A DNA stretch of 64,000 bases, taken from NCBI RefSeq assembly GCF_947502895.1, contig NZ_CANNBM010000001.1, forward strand, positions 1,116,001 through 1,180,000, in the 5' to 3' direction. The DNA is from an uncultured Sulfitobacter sp. (GTDB lineage Bacteria > Pseudomonadota > Alphaproteobacteria > Rhodobacterales > Rhodobacteraceae). Below are positions 42,522 to 51,914 of the stretch, piece by piece (position 1 is the stretch's first letter; every line of letters starts with the position of its first letter). The position numbers and the translations under genes are program-made. Below the pieces are notes generated by a model. That model saw nothing but the letters and a program-made list of their open reading frames with translations. It was not told where the DNA came from and did no database searches.

Positions 42522-44411
42522 TCAGGAAACGTCGGCCTTTTCAACAACCACCTGAAAACCTTCGACCCAGCGGCGGACCACATCGCGCGCCATATCTTCG
42601 TCACTTGCAACGAAGGCTTCGCGCAGGCTGCGCAGAGCGCTGGCGATCTCGATCTGGGATAGCCCTTCTTCGTGGGTCATGAAAATCTTGGGGTAAGTTG
42701 TACCCAGCAGATCATCGGAAAGAGTCAATTCTTCTGACATCTTCTCACCGGGGCGCAGACCCGTGATCTGGATTTCAATGTCGCCGTCAGGATTATCGGC
42801 ATCGCGCACTTCATATCCCGCGCTTTCGATTACTTGGCGCGCCAGCCGCAGGATCGGGACAGGTTGCCCCATATCCAGAACGAACACTTCTGCGCCACGA
42901 CTGATGGAGCAGGCCTGCAACACCAGCTGCACCGCTTCTTGCACGGTCATGAAATACCGCTCGACCCCTTTGTCGGTCACCGTCAGCGGGCCGCCACGGC
43001 TCAGCTGGTCCTGAAACAACGGCACAACCGACCCCGATGAGCCGAGGACGTTACCAAACCGCACCATCGAGAATACAGTGCCCTTTTTGTTGCCAACACG
43101 TGTGGCCATGTCGCGCACGACCAGCTCCGCCAGACGCTTGGACGCCCCCATGACATTGGCAGGCCGCACCGCCTTGTCAGAGGATATCAGCATGAAACGC
43201 TCGACCCCAGCCTTGGCAGCCTGTTCGGCCAGCGTTTGCGTGCCAAACACATTGTTCACCAGCCCCGTCAGCGGGTTCGCCTCGACCAGCGGAACATGCT
43301 TATATGCCGCCGCGTGCAGCACCACCTGAACCCCGTGTGTCAGCAGCAGCTTGCGCACCTGTCGGCTGTCCGTAACCGTCCCCAAAACGGGGATCAGCTC
43401 GATATCCAGATCGTCCTGTTCGATCACGCTGCGCAATTCCATGTCGATGTTATAAAGACCCAGTTCGCTCAACTCGAACAGGATCAGCTTGGCGGGTTTG
43501 CATTCAATCACCTGACGGCACAGTTCCGACCCGATAGAACCGCCAGCCCCTGAAATCAGAACAACCTTGTCGCGATAACTGTTGCTGGCATCCCCCAGCG
43601 GGTGATCCACCTCGACACGTCCGAGAAAGCTCTTGGCGGAAACGGGCGTCAACTGGTCCACCAGCGCCTCTTCCCCGATCAATTGCGAGAACGACGGCAG
43701 CGTCTGAACCTCAAGGCCCATCTTCTCCAACCGCCGCGCAATCTGCGCCTGTTTGGGCCGACTAAGCGAGGGCACCGCCAGCAGCACGCGATCAATCTGG
43801 TTTTCACGGACCACTTTCGCAATGTTGACCGCAGGAAAGACTGGCAACCGCTGCACGCGCATCCCGTGCAGACCCTTATTATCATCGACAAACGCAACTG
43901 GCTGGATCGTTTCATGTCCGCGCAAGGCCGAGACGATCTGCGACCCTGTGGTGCCCGCACCATAGATCAGGACCCGCGTGCGTGTGGCCGAATATCGGTA
44001 GACGGCCAGCACCAGCTGCAACAGGACGGCACGGCTCGCCACCGCAAAACAGAAAAACACCACCCCGAAAACCATATGCAGCCCGATGGGCAGGCCCAGT
44101 CCCGCAATATCGGAAAACACGATCGACGCGATGGTCAGTAGCAACGCATGAATACCCGTCAGACCAACCGATGCCGCCTCATAGGCGCTGACCTGAATGT
44201 CGCTGATCCCGATCCAGATCGAAATGCCGATCGTTGCAAAAATCATATAAGGCAGCAGCAACATATAGCTGCGCATGTTTTCCCAAGTACCTCCAGGCAA
44301 GTCCAGCGCAGCAAAGGCAAACAACAGCGCAAGCGGTACAAGCACGGCGTCTATCACCTGCATAACGCGGCGCTTTTGCGCTTTGTTCAGCGACTTGATC
44401 CAGTTCAACAT
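42522..44411 (-). CDS. Membrane-bound nucleotide-sugar 4,6-dehydratase (CapD/PglF/WbpM type)
   Basis: The 629-residue protein has four N-terminal helices, a first Rossmann domain (RVLIYGAGTTGSQIVSAL) and a C-terminal short-chain dehydrogenase domain (VVLISGAGGSIGSELCRQ, then SSDKAVRPANVMGASKR with the catalytic region). Such enzymes convert UDP-GlcNAc-type sugars to 4-keto-6-deoxy intermediates, used for example for bacillosamine-like or QuiNAc sugars. It lies 121 bases upstream of yjbH on the same strand. The ATG at 44411 (GGA upstream) is preferred to a TTG 12 bases earlier. Confidence 0.92.
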   Translation of the reverse strand: MLNWIKSLNKAQKRRVMQVIDAVLVPLALLFAFAALDLPGGTWENMRSYMLLLPYMIFATIGISIWIGISDIQVSAYEAASVGLTGIHALLLTIASIVFSDIAGLGLPIGLHMVFGVVFFCFAVASRAVLLQLVLAVYRYSATRTRVLIYGAGTTGSQIVSALRGHETIQPVAFVDDNKGLHGMRVQRLPVFPAVNIAKVVRENQIDRVLLAVPSLSRPKQAQIARRLEKMGLEVQTLPSFSQLIGEEALVDQLTPVSAKSFLGRVEVDHPLGDASNSYRDKVVLISGAGGSIGSELCRQVIECKPAKLILFELSELGLYNIDMELRSVIEQDDLDIELIPVLGTVTDSRQVRKLLLTHGVQVVLHAAAYKHVPLVEANPLTGLVNNVFGTQTLAEQAAKAGVERFMLISSDKAVRPANVMGASKRLAELVVRDMATRVGNKKGTVFSMVRFGNVLGSSGSVVPLFQDQLSRGGPLTVTDKGVERYFMTVQEAVQLVLQACSISRGAEVFVLDMGQPVPILRLARQVIESAGYEVRDADNPDGDIEIQITGLRPGEKMSEELTLSDDLLGTTYPKIFMTHEEGLSQIEIASALRSLREAFVASDEDMARDVVRRWVEGFQVVVEKADVS

Positions 44412-44587
44412 GGCCCGTTCCAAAGTTACGGCAGCTTGTGGCCACCCGCATACCCCTGTGCCTTCATCGGCACGCCCCCCAGCGGGCCTTGGTATACTTC
44501 ATTCTCTATATCCCGCCAGACTAAGGGGATTCGCCAAAAACGCATACCTTTTGATACAGACACACGCGACACCGACGCATTTTTGTC

Positions 44588-45199
44588 TCACGCGCGGCGG
44601 AACAGATTAGCAATCGTCTGGAACACCAGATCAAAATCATAACAAATGCTTTGCCGCCGCTGATAGATCATATCCAGCTTGGCTTTGCGCGGCACACAGA
44701 TACGGCAATAGACATCATCCGTCTGTGCGGCGGTGCTGCACCGCGACAGCAGCCGTTCCTCGTGCTTATGAAACCGGATCGTGGCAAGGCCCGTCACACC
44801 GGGACGGGATTTCAGAACTTCGCTATAGATATCGGGGAACCGCTCAACATATTCGCGCAACGGCGGGCGTGGACCTACAAACGACAGATCGCCCCTGAGA
44901 ATGTTCCAAAGCTGGGGGAACTCATCCAGCCGCTTGGCGCGCAACCGCGCACCTACAGGCGTAACACGCGATGCTTTATGCGCGCCCGATACACCCTGAT
45001 CTTCGTCAACGACGGTCATTGTGCGGAACTTGATCAAGCCGAAAGACTGCTCGGGCGTCTTCATCCGCTCGGCTACATAAAAGAGCGGCCGCCCTTGTTT
45101 GAGATAGATATAAACAACCAACAGCAAGATGACGGGGCCAAGTATAACCACCAGAAGACTGGCAAAAAATAAATCGAATATCCGTTTTTGCCCAGTCAT
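44588..45199 (-). CDS. Initiating sugar-phosphate transferase (PglC/WcaJ catalytic domain)
   Basis: The 203-residue protein is a minimal bacterial sugar transferase (PF02397). One N-terminal membrane helix (FFASLLVVILGPVILLLVV) is followed by FGLIKFRTMTV, RLRAKRLDEFPQLWNILRGD and FVGPRPPLREYV, the usual catalytic region. It transfers a sugar-1-phosphate to undecaprenyl phosphate, the first step in repeat-unit assembly. The C-terminal 45 residues are Cys- and Arg-rich (RCSTAAQTDDVYCRICVPRK), which is unusual. A 17-bp tandem duplication spans its start codon. The sugar is probably the product of the dehydratase downstream. Confidence 0.9.
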   Translation of the reverse strand: MTGQKRIFDLFFASLLVVILGPVILLLVVYIYLKQGRPLFYVAERMKTPEQSFGLIKFRTMTVVDEDQGVSGAHKASRVTPVGARLRAKRLDEFPQLWNILRGDLSFVGPRPPLREYVERFPDIYSEVLKSRPGVTGLATIRFHKHEERLLSRCSTAAQTDDVYCRICVPRKAKLDMIYQRRQSICYDFDLVFQTIANLFRRA

Positions 45200-45220
45200 C
45201 TCATTTGCCCAGTCATCTTA
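45187..45220. repeat. 17-bp tandem duplication over the sugar-transferase start codon
   Basis: TTTGCCCAGTCATCTCA (45187-45203) is followed directly by TTTGCCCAGTCATCTTA (45204-45220), differing at one base. On the minus strand this gives two ATGs, at 45216 and 45199, in different frames; the first opens only a six-codon frame (MTGQMR). Confidence 0.9.
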
Positions 45221-46066
45221 TGTCTTTCCCAGTTTCCACTGCGCAACCATGCCTTGCGCTGTGCACTCGTCAGTTTCGAAAGAATAGAGCCGTTCCAGCG
45301 CGGTGGTGTCCAGCGCAACTTCGGCAATCACTTCATCTTGTGGCGCGCGCGCGGTCCATGCCAGCCCCGCGGCATCCAGCAAATCCCCCATCGCGACAAC
45401 ACCGGGCGCCGCGATATTGAGTATGTCCGGCAGCGTCTCGGCATTGCACAATGCATACATCACATGTGCCCAACTCTGCGGCCCGATATAACTACGCCTT
45501 GGGGTACCGCCCTCTGGCAGGCGGTCCAGCGCAAAACCTGCGCGCCAGCCTCCCAAAATCGCATCTGCCCCCGCCACATTGCCAATGCGCAAGACGCATA
45601 CACGGCCCTGACCATGCGCCAGCGCTGCCTGTTCCATCGCGCGCTTTGCGTGACCATAAGTGCTGACGGGCGTGCCTGCATCGCTCTCTAGGTGTGGCCC
45701 ATCTGCCGCACCATAGACGGCAGCCGATGATGCAACAAACACCCGCACATCTGCGGGTGCCGCATCTATTGCAGCCAAAGCCAGATCAGTGTTCAGCTCC
45801 ATCGCATCCCCTGTTGCTGCCGCATGGGCCGGAGTGATCCCGGACAAGCAAATCACTACCCCTGCACGCGATACGGCATCTTTAAGCTCTGCTGTCTCCA
45901 CCAGCGGATCGAACTGGGACAGACCGGCGACAGGCCGCCTGCTCTGACCACATAACTGACCCCCCTCAGGCCAGTGCCGCCACAACATCTGGCCCAGACG
46001 TCCATTGGCACCCAGCACCAGCACCGCAGAATCGTCGCGCATATTTGTCGAAATGATTGACCTCAT
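45218..46066 (-). CDS. NAD-dependent epimerase/dehydratase
   Basis: The 282-residue protein is an extended short-chain dehydrogenase with nucleotide-binding VLVLGANGRLGQM, VFVASSAAVYG and the catalytic YGHAK (in STYGHAKRAMEQ). It probably modifies a nucleotide sugar for the exopolysaccharide. The start is uncertain: ATGs at 46066 and 46042 both fit and neither has a good ribosome binding site; the latter begins MRDDSAVLVLG. It is the first minus-strand gene of the locus, divergent from the Wza-type gene, and its stop abuts the duplicated start of the sugar transferase. Confidence 0.8.
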   Translation of the reverse strand: MRSIISTNMRDDSAVLVLGANGRLGQMLWRHWPEGGQLCGQSRRPVAGLSQFDPLVETAELKDAVSRAGVVICLSGITPAHAAATGDAMELNTDLALAAIDAAPADVRVFVASSAAVYGAADGPHLESDAGTPVSTYGHAKRAMEQAALAHGQGRVCVLRIGNVAGADAILGGWRAGFALDRLPEGGTPRRSYIGPQSWAHVMYALCNAETLPDILNIAAPGVVAMGDLLDAAGLAWTARAPQDEVIAEVALDTTALERLYSFETDECTAQGMVAQWKLGKT

Positions 46067-46169
46067 AGCACCATGCAGTATCGTGCGTCTGAGCATTTTC
46101 CAACCCGAACCCACTGGATCATTTGGCGGGCAGTCGGGGAGAATAATAATTGAATACATGGTGGGACCG

Positions 46170-47279
46170 ATGGGCAAGCTAGGCAAATACATTCTGTGGA
46201 TCGCAGTCTGTGCAGCATTATCCGCTTGCGGCAGCCTGCCGCGCGGTGCCGCCATCCAGGCCGAGATCGTCAAGGGCGCCGACCAGCCCGAGGCTGACTT
46301 TGCCGTTTACCCGGTTTCCAAAGCGTTCCTGCCCAGCCTGACCGAATGGCCCAGTACGGGCGAACGTCACTATGGCTGGTTGTCGCACAGCCACGGCTCG
46401 AACGCGCAAATCATCCGCGCGGGTGACACTTTGAATGTGACGATCTGGGATAGCTCCGAGAATTCACTGCTCATGGCACCCGGTCAGCGCAGCACAAACC
46501 TGACCGATTTACGCGTCTCCTCTACAGGTTCGATCTTTGTGCCTTACGTGGGCAAGGTTCGCGTTGCCGACCGCACCCCCGACGGCGCCCGTAGCCTGCT
46601 ACAACGCCAGTTGGAAGATGTGGCGCCTGGTGCACAGGTACAGCTGTCGATGGCCGAAGGGCGCACCAATTCTGTCGATCTGATCGGTGGCGTACGCAGC
46701 CCCGGCAATGTGAAGATGCCCGATCAGGATTTCTCGGTCCTCGCGGCTATCTCGGCAGCAGGGGGCGTGAACGACGCCCTGACAAACCCGCAGGTCAAGC
46801 TGGTGCGCGGTCATAAAACCTATCGCACCTCACTAAGCCGCCTTTTTGATAACCCCAAGCTTGATACCCGCTTGCGTGGTGGCGACCGCATCATCGTCGA
46901 AAAAGACGAGCGGTACTTCCTGTCCCTTGGGGCGGCAGGCAATGAAAACCAGTTCTCGTTCAACCGCGACAAAGTCTCGGCGCTTGATGCACTGGCTACA
47001 ATCGGTGGCGTCAACGATGCGCGTGCAAATCCCAAGGGTGTTTTGATCCTGCGTGAATACCCTGCATCTGCGTTGCGCGCAGGGCAGCGCGGGCCGCGCC
47101 AGCAGCGCGTCGTCTTTACCATTGATCTGACCACGTCTGACGGGCTGTTCTCTGCACGTAACTTCTTCATCAACTCTGGTGATCTGGTGCTCGCGACAGA
47201 AAGCCCTGTGTCCAGCATCGGCGTAGTTGCCGGTCTGATCGGCTCGGCCTTCAGCATCATCAATGTGGCCACCAACTAA
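46170..47279 (+). CDS. Polysaccharide export lipoprotein (Wza/OPX type)
   Basis: The 369-residue product has a lipoprotein signal (MGKLGKYILWIAVCAALSAC, cysteine 20), a Poly_export domain (AGDTLNVTIWDS, SSTGSIFVPYVGKVRVADRTPDGA) and SLBB beta-grasp domains (VDLIGGVRSPGNVKMP, AISAAGGVNDALTNP, and a second ALATIGGVNDARANP). It forms an outer-membrane or periplasmic export channel. A C-terminal segment (VSSIGVVAGLIGSAFSIIN) may be the membrane-crossing helix. No tyrosine kinase/Wzc gene is adjacent. The ATG at 46170 is preferred to 46158 for its GGTGGGA leader. It may take the place of YjbG, a related SLBB-like protein missing from this locus. Confidence 0.9.
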   Translation: MGKLGKYILWIAVCAALSACGSLPRGAAIQAEIVKGADQPEADFAVYPVSKAFLPSLTEWPSTGERHYGWLSHSHGSNAQIIRAGDTLNVTIWDSSENSLLMAPGQRSTNLTDLRVSSTGSIFVPYVGKVRVADRTPDGARSLLQRQLEDVAPGAQVQLSMAEGRTNSVDLIGGVRSPGNVKMPDQDFSVLAAISAAGGVNDALTNPQVKLVRGHKTYRTSLSRLFDNPKLDTRLRGGDRIIVEKDERYFLSLGAAGNENQFSFNRDKVSALDALATIGGVNDARANPKGVLILREYPASALRAGQRGPRQQRVVFTIDLTTSDGLFSARNFFINSGDLVLATESPVSSIGVVAGLIGSAFSIINVATN

Positions 47280-47310
47280 CACTGAGGGTTACAAGTTCAT
47301 CCACACAACG

Positions 47311-47343
47311 AAAAAGGGTCGCCCGACTGGACGACCCTTTTTT
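47311..47343. terminator. Bidirectional rho-independent terminator
   Basis: AAAAAGGGTCG (47311-47321) pairs with CGACCCTTTTT (47332-47342), with CC-GACT-GG extending the stem. T-runs follow on both strands, so it ends both the Wza-type gene and the convergent HU gene. Confidence 0.92.
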
Positions 47344-47362
47344 AGTTCTTGTCGTGAAAGCC

Positions 47363-47653
<291 letters not shown>

Positions 47654-47791
47654 TTTTAAATCTCCTCGGCTGCCCGAATGTTGGGCCTCATTTGCAGAAT
47701 GTAACGGTATGTTGATACCAAGCACAACGAATAGTGGAATGATTTCCGCAGAAATACGCGGATTTTTGCGTTTTTTTCGTTCCCCACCCGT

Positions 47792-49261
47792 CTAGAGGAA
47801 GGCCGTTTCGTCAAAAGAGCGCAATTTCCTGCTATGAATCCGCTCAAGCGGCATTCCGCGCAGCTGTTCCATCGCACGGATTCCGATCATCAAATGCCGC
47901 GAAACTTGCGTTTTGTAGAAGTCGGACGCCATGCCAGGTAGTTTCAGTTCGCCATGCAAGGGTTTGTCAGACACACACAACAAGGTGCCATAGGGCACGC
48001 GAAAGCGGTAGCCGTTGGCGGCGATGGTCGCACTTTCCATATCCAAGGCAACAGCACGCGACTGGCTAAGCCTTTGCACAGGACCGGATTGGTCGCGCAG
48101 CTCCCAGTTACGATTGTCAATTGTGGCCACAGTGCCTGTCCGCATCACACGTTTAAGCTCGTATCCCTCCAGCTGGGTCACTTGCGCCACGGCATTCTCC
48201 AACGCGATCTGGATTTCGGCCAGCGCGGGGATTGGCACCCAGACGGGCAGATCATCGTCCAGCACGTGATCTTCGCGCAGATAGGCATGGGCCAGAACGA
48301 AATCACCCAAGGCTTGGCTGTTGCGCAGCCCCGCACAGTGGCCCACCATCAGCCAGGCGTGCGGGCGTAGCACCGCGATATGGTCGGTCGCCGTTTTGGC
48401 ATTGGACGGCCCAACCCCGATGTTCACCAGCGTGATGCCAGAACCATCAGCGCGTTTTAGGTGATAGGTCGGCATCTGCGGCAGCTTCAGCGGTGTCTGG
48501 ATCACCCCGTCGCTTTGCGTGATCTCCTGATCCCCCGTCGAAACAAAAGAGGTATAGCCGCTATCGGGATCAGCCAGCATAGCACGAGCATATTCCTCAA
48601 ACTCGGTCACATAAAACTGGTAGTTGGTGAACAGCACGTGACATTGAAAATGGTCTGGATCCGTCGCCGTGTAATGCGCAAGGCGCGCCAGCGAATAATC
48701 CACGCGCTGGGCGGTAAAGGGGGCCAGAGGGCCGACACCCTCCACAGGAACATACGTGCCATTCACGATATCATCGTTGGTGGTACTCAGGTCTGGTACA
48801 TCAAACACATCACGCAGGGTGAAATCAGCAGCGCCATCCTGAGGTACAGTCACACCTGCTTCGGCCGTCATGGCGAAATGCAGCGGAATCGGCGTCTCGG
48901 ACACTCCGATCAGCACAGGCTGCCCGTGGTTTTCAATCAGCAGGCCAATCTGCTGAATCAGATAATTGCGAAACAGATCAGGCCGCGTGACCGTGGTGGC
49001 ATAGGTGCCAGGGCCAGACACATGCCCAAAGCTCAGCCTTGTATCCACCTGCGCATAGGACGAGGTGGTAAACCGCACCTCGGGATAGAAGGCACGGATG
49101 CGAGTGTCGGGCTGGGTGTCCTGCATGGCCTCTGCAAAGCGTTCACGCAAGAAATTAACGGCATCGCTATACAGCGCGGTCAATCGGTCCACAGCAGCGG
49201 TGGCATCGGTGAAGGCTTCTGCTTGGGGGGCATCCGGCGTCAGAATCTGGTACTGCTTCAT
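47792..49261 (-). CDS. amn: AMP nucleosidase
   Basis: Amn hydrolyses AMP to adenine and ribose-5-phosphate, controlling the adenylate pool. The 489-residue product has the Amn N-terminal domain (FRNYLIQQIGLLIENHG, VSETPIPLHFAM) and the C-terminal nucleoside-phosphorylase fold (VNIGVGPSNAKTATDHI, MVGHCAGLRNSQ, VALDMESATIAANGYRF). Length matches the family (about 480). Its start overlaps the stop of the uncharacterised gene in an ATGA, and adenine deaminase lies upstream in the same operon, so AMP can be turned to hypoxanthine by this operon. Confidence 0.95.
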   Translation of the reverse strand: MKQYQILTPDAPQAEAFTDATAAVDRLTALYSDAVNFLRERFAEAMQDTQPDTRIRAFYPEVRFTTSSYAQVDTRLSFGHVSGPGTYATTVTRPDLFRNYLIQQIGLLIENHGQPVLIGVSETPIPLHFAMTAEAGVTVPQDGAADFTLRDVFDVPDLSTTNDDIVNGTYVPVEGVGPLAPFTAQRVDYSLARLAHYTATDPDHFQCHVLFTNYQFYVTEFEEYARAMLADPDSGYTSFVSTGDQEITQSDGVIQTPLKLPQMPTYHLKRADGSGITLVNIGVGPSNAKTATDHIAVLRPHAWLMVGHCAGLRNSQALGDFVLAHAYLREDHVLDDDLPVWVPIPALAEIQIALENAVAQVTQLEGYELKRVMRTGTVATIDNRNWELRDQSGPVQRLSQSRAVALDMESATIAANGYRFRVPYGTLLCVSDKPLHGELKLPGMASDFYKTQVSRHLMIGIRAMEQLRGMPLERIHSRKLRSFDETAFL

Positions 49262-50073
49262 TCTTTGTTATCCTTGCTTTTGAACAAAGAGCCGATCTTG
49301 CCCATAATCGTCTCCGAGCTGTCATCGTCTTTGAGGTCTAGCGCCTCAATCGTGCGCATCAATTCCATTTCATAGGCCAGATCAGCTTCGCTCGGTTCTG
49401 GTGTGGCCTTGTTGATCCATCGGGCAAAGGGATCACTGGTGGTGTCGTCACCGTATTCAGGGAAATCAGCGATCCCCAGATCACGCGCTGTCGCAGGCAT
49501 ATCAAGGTCGAACCGTTCTTTGAGAAACCCCTGAAACGCGACAGGGAAAACCGGCTGCTCCTCAGGTCCGAAATCTTCAAGGCGCACGACCCCGTGATAC
49601 TCCAGATAGGCCGCGACAGGAGTAATATCAGACCGTACAAGCGACCCCGGCTCGGGATAGCCCATGGCAAGGAATTGCAACAATACCAGTGGATCATCTG
49701 TGATCACCCCAAGGCTGTCATGCCCGATGTGAACGAACTGTTGCTTGCCGTTGTCGTCCAACCAGATTGCGACACGCCCACCATCGCCTGATGTCTCGCC
49801 AATCTCGGCAATGCGCGCATCGACCTGCGGGTCGGGCGCTGACCAATGCCCTGTGTAGGGCAAAGTCGTGCCGCCAAATGCCACATGGCTTGCAACAGGA
49901 TGGTTCTGATGCTCTGGCGGATAAATCAGCAGCGTATGTTCCTCTGGCGCGCCCGTTCCTCGGGTCTGGTGCCAGCCTTGATCCTCCAGCCAGTCAAATG
50001 CCGCGATCAACTCGGACGGCAGCGCAATTCCTTCAGGCATCAGCGCAGACAGGTTGGTGGCAAATATCTTCAT
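49258..50073 (-). CDS. Uncharacterised protein coupled to amn and ade
   Basis: The 271-residue soluble, acidic protein is not recognised with confidence. The middle (VAIWLDDNGKQQFVHIGHD, then ITDDPLVLLQFLAMGYPEPG) resembles SMI1/KNR4 (SUKH) proteins, known as toxin-immunity or regulatory modules. The C-terminus is a helical DLAYEMELMRTIEALDLKDDD region with a basic end. It overlaps amn downstream and ade upstream by four bases each, so all three are translated together. This suggests a part in purine salvage or its control, but the SUKH-like similarity leaves an immunity-type role open. Confidence 0.7.
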   Translation of the reverse strand: MKIFATNLSALMPEGIALPSELIAAFDWLEDQGWHQTRGTGAPEEHTLLIYPPEHQNHPVASHVAFGGTTLPYTGHWSAPDPQVDARIAEIGETSGDGGRVAIWLDDNGKQQFVHIGHDSLGVITDDPLVLLQFLAMGYPEPGSLVRSDITPVAAYLEYHGVVRLEDFGPEEQPVFPVAFQGFLKERFDLDMPATARDLGIADFPEYGDDTTSDPFARWINKATPEPSEADLAYEMELMRTIEALDLKDDDSSETIMGKIGSLFKSKDNKE

Positions 50074-51866
50074 GACACAATCACATCAATAAATTCAAAG
50101 CTGCGCACGTCGACCAGGCCAAGATCGGATATCCGCAATTCGGGGATCACCACCAACGCAAGCAGGCTGTGCTGCATATAGGCGTTGTTGAGCGTGCATC
50201 CACAATCGCGCATCGCCTGCATCATTTCGTCCATCTTTGCCGCGACATCGGCGGCAGGGCTATCCGACATCAGGCCCGCAATTGGCAAATCAATCGTGGC
50301 CAGCGCAGCACCATCCTTGAATACCGTAATCCCGCCACCAAGACTGCGCAAATGGTTCGCCGCCAGCGCCATCTGGTCGGCATCCGTCCCAACGACAATC
50401 ATATGATGGCTGTCATGCGCCACGGTCGAAGCCATCGCCATACATCCCGTATACCCGAAGCCTGAGACAAGCGCATTCACGACGCCCCCCGTTGCGCGGT
50501 GCCGCTCTACCAGCGCAATCTGTGCCACATCACCGTGGGCGGTCACACGCCCTTCGGTCACAGGCAGCTCGAATTGCAATGCACGCGTCGGCGCCTGATT
50601 TTCGACAACACCAATCACATTGGCCGTAACAGCGTTCGCTCCCGCGGGGGCCGTAATCGTAAAATCATCCCCCTCCAGATCACGCGCCATATTCACAGTC
50701 TGGCGCGCATCGCGGGGCCAGTCATAATGCGGACAATCTACCAGACACACACCGCCTTCGGCCACGACCTTCCCACGCGCAATAACAGTCTCTATGGGAA
50801 GCGTCGTCAGATCCGAACTCAGGATCACATCGGCCCGCCGCCCCGGCGTGAGCGAACCTATCTCACGCTCGAGCCCGAAATGGGTGGCCGTGTTGATCGT
50901 TGCCATTTGCAAGGCAATCAACGGGTCACACCCACACGCAATTGCATGGCGCACAACGCGGTTCATATGACCGTCATTTACCAGCGTGGCCGCATGACAA
51001 TCATCCGTGCACAGGATCATCCCCCGAGGATCAAGACCACGCTTGGTAATGGCAGTAATCTGGCTCTCTACATCATACCAAGCCGACCCGAGGCGGATCA
51101 TCGCACGCATCCCCTGCCGCATCCGCGCAATCGCGTCCGCCTCGCAGGTGCCTTCATGATCATCCGCAGGGCCACCCGCCACATAGGCCGCAAACGCAGG
51201 CCCCAGATCCGGCGAGGCATAGTGCCCGCCCACCGTCTTACCCGCGTTTTGCGTGGCAGCAATTTCGGCCAACATCTGCGGATCAGCACCGATCACACCG
51301 GGGAAATTCATCATCTCGCCCAGCCCGATAATGCCCTCCCACTGCATCGCCTCGGACACATCCTGCGCAGTGATGGAAAACCCTGTTGTCTCCATCCCCG
51401 GCGCACTGGGCGCACAGGAGGGCATCTGGGTGAAGATGTTGATCGGCTGCATCAAGGCTTCGTCATGCATCATCCGTACGCCTTCAAGACCCAATACATT
51501 GGCGATCTCGTGCGGGTCAGTGAACATGCTGGTCGTGCCATGTGGTATCACAGCACGGGCAAATTCGGCGGGGGTCAGCATCCCGCTCTCGATATGCATA
51601 TGGCCGTCGCACAGACCGGGGATCATATAGCGCCCGTGCGCCTCGATAATTTGCGTATCGGGACCGCAACAGTGATCCGCACTCGGCCCGACAAATGCAA
51701 TGCGGCCACGGGTAATCGCGATGTCATACTCGGGTAGGGCTTCGCGGGTGTGTACATTGACCCAGATGCCGCCACGAATGATCATTTCGGCAGGCGCGCG
51801 GCCCGCAGCAACATGGACCAGATCAGCGGCCACATCGGGCCATGCGGGGAAAGATGCTTGTGTCAT
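50070..51866 (-). CDS. ade: Adenine deaminase
   Basis: Ade deaminates adenine to hypoxanthine using a dinuclear metal centre of the amidohydrolase superfamily. The 598-residue product has the metal-binding GLCDGHMHIESGMLTP, HGTTSMFTDPHEIANVLG, GLGEMMNFPGVIG, VGGHYASPDL and TDDCHAATLV, then the Ade C-terminal domain. The ATG at 51866 starts MTQASFPAWPD; earlier residues in the frame look non-coding. It diverges from a VOC-family gene with only 48 bases between starts. It is the first gene of ade-unknown-amn. Confidence 0.94.
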   Translation of the reverse strand: MTQASFPAWPDVAADLVHVAAGRAPAEMIIRGGIWVNVHTREALPEYDIAITRGRIAFVGPSADHCCGPDTQIIEAHGRYMIPGLCDGHMHIESGMLTPAEFARAVIPHGTTSMFTDPHEIANVLGLEGVRMMHDEALMQPINIFTQMPSCAPSAPGMETTGFSITAQDVSEAMQWEGIIGLGEMMNFPGVIGADPQMLAEIAATQNAGKTVGGHYASPDLGPAFAAYVAGGPADDHEGTCEADAIARMRQGMRAMIRLGSAWYDVESQITAITKRGLDPRGMILCTDDCHAATLVNDGHMNRVVRHAIACGCDPLIALQMATINTATHFGLEREIGSLTPGRRADVILSSDLTTLPIETVIARGKVVAEGGVCLVDCPHYDWPRDARQTVNMARDLEGDDFTITAPAGANAVTANVIGVVENQAPTRALQFELPVTEGRVTAHGDVAQIALVERHRATGGVVNALVSGFGYTGCMAMASTVAHDSHHMIVVGTDADQMALAANHLRSLGGGITVFKDGAALATIDLPIAGLMSDSPAADVAAKMDEMMQAMRDCGCTLNNAYMQHSLLALVVIPELRISDLGLVDVRSFEFIDVIVS

Positions 51867-51914
51867 GTCCCAATATTCCACAGGGTACGCAGAGGTACAA
51901 GCGGGAGGCGCACA

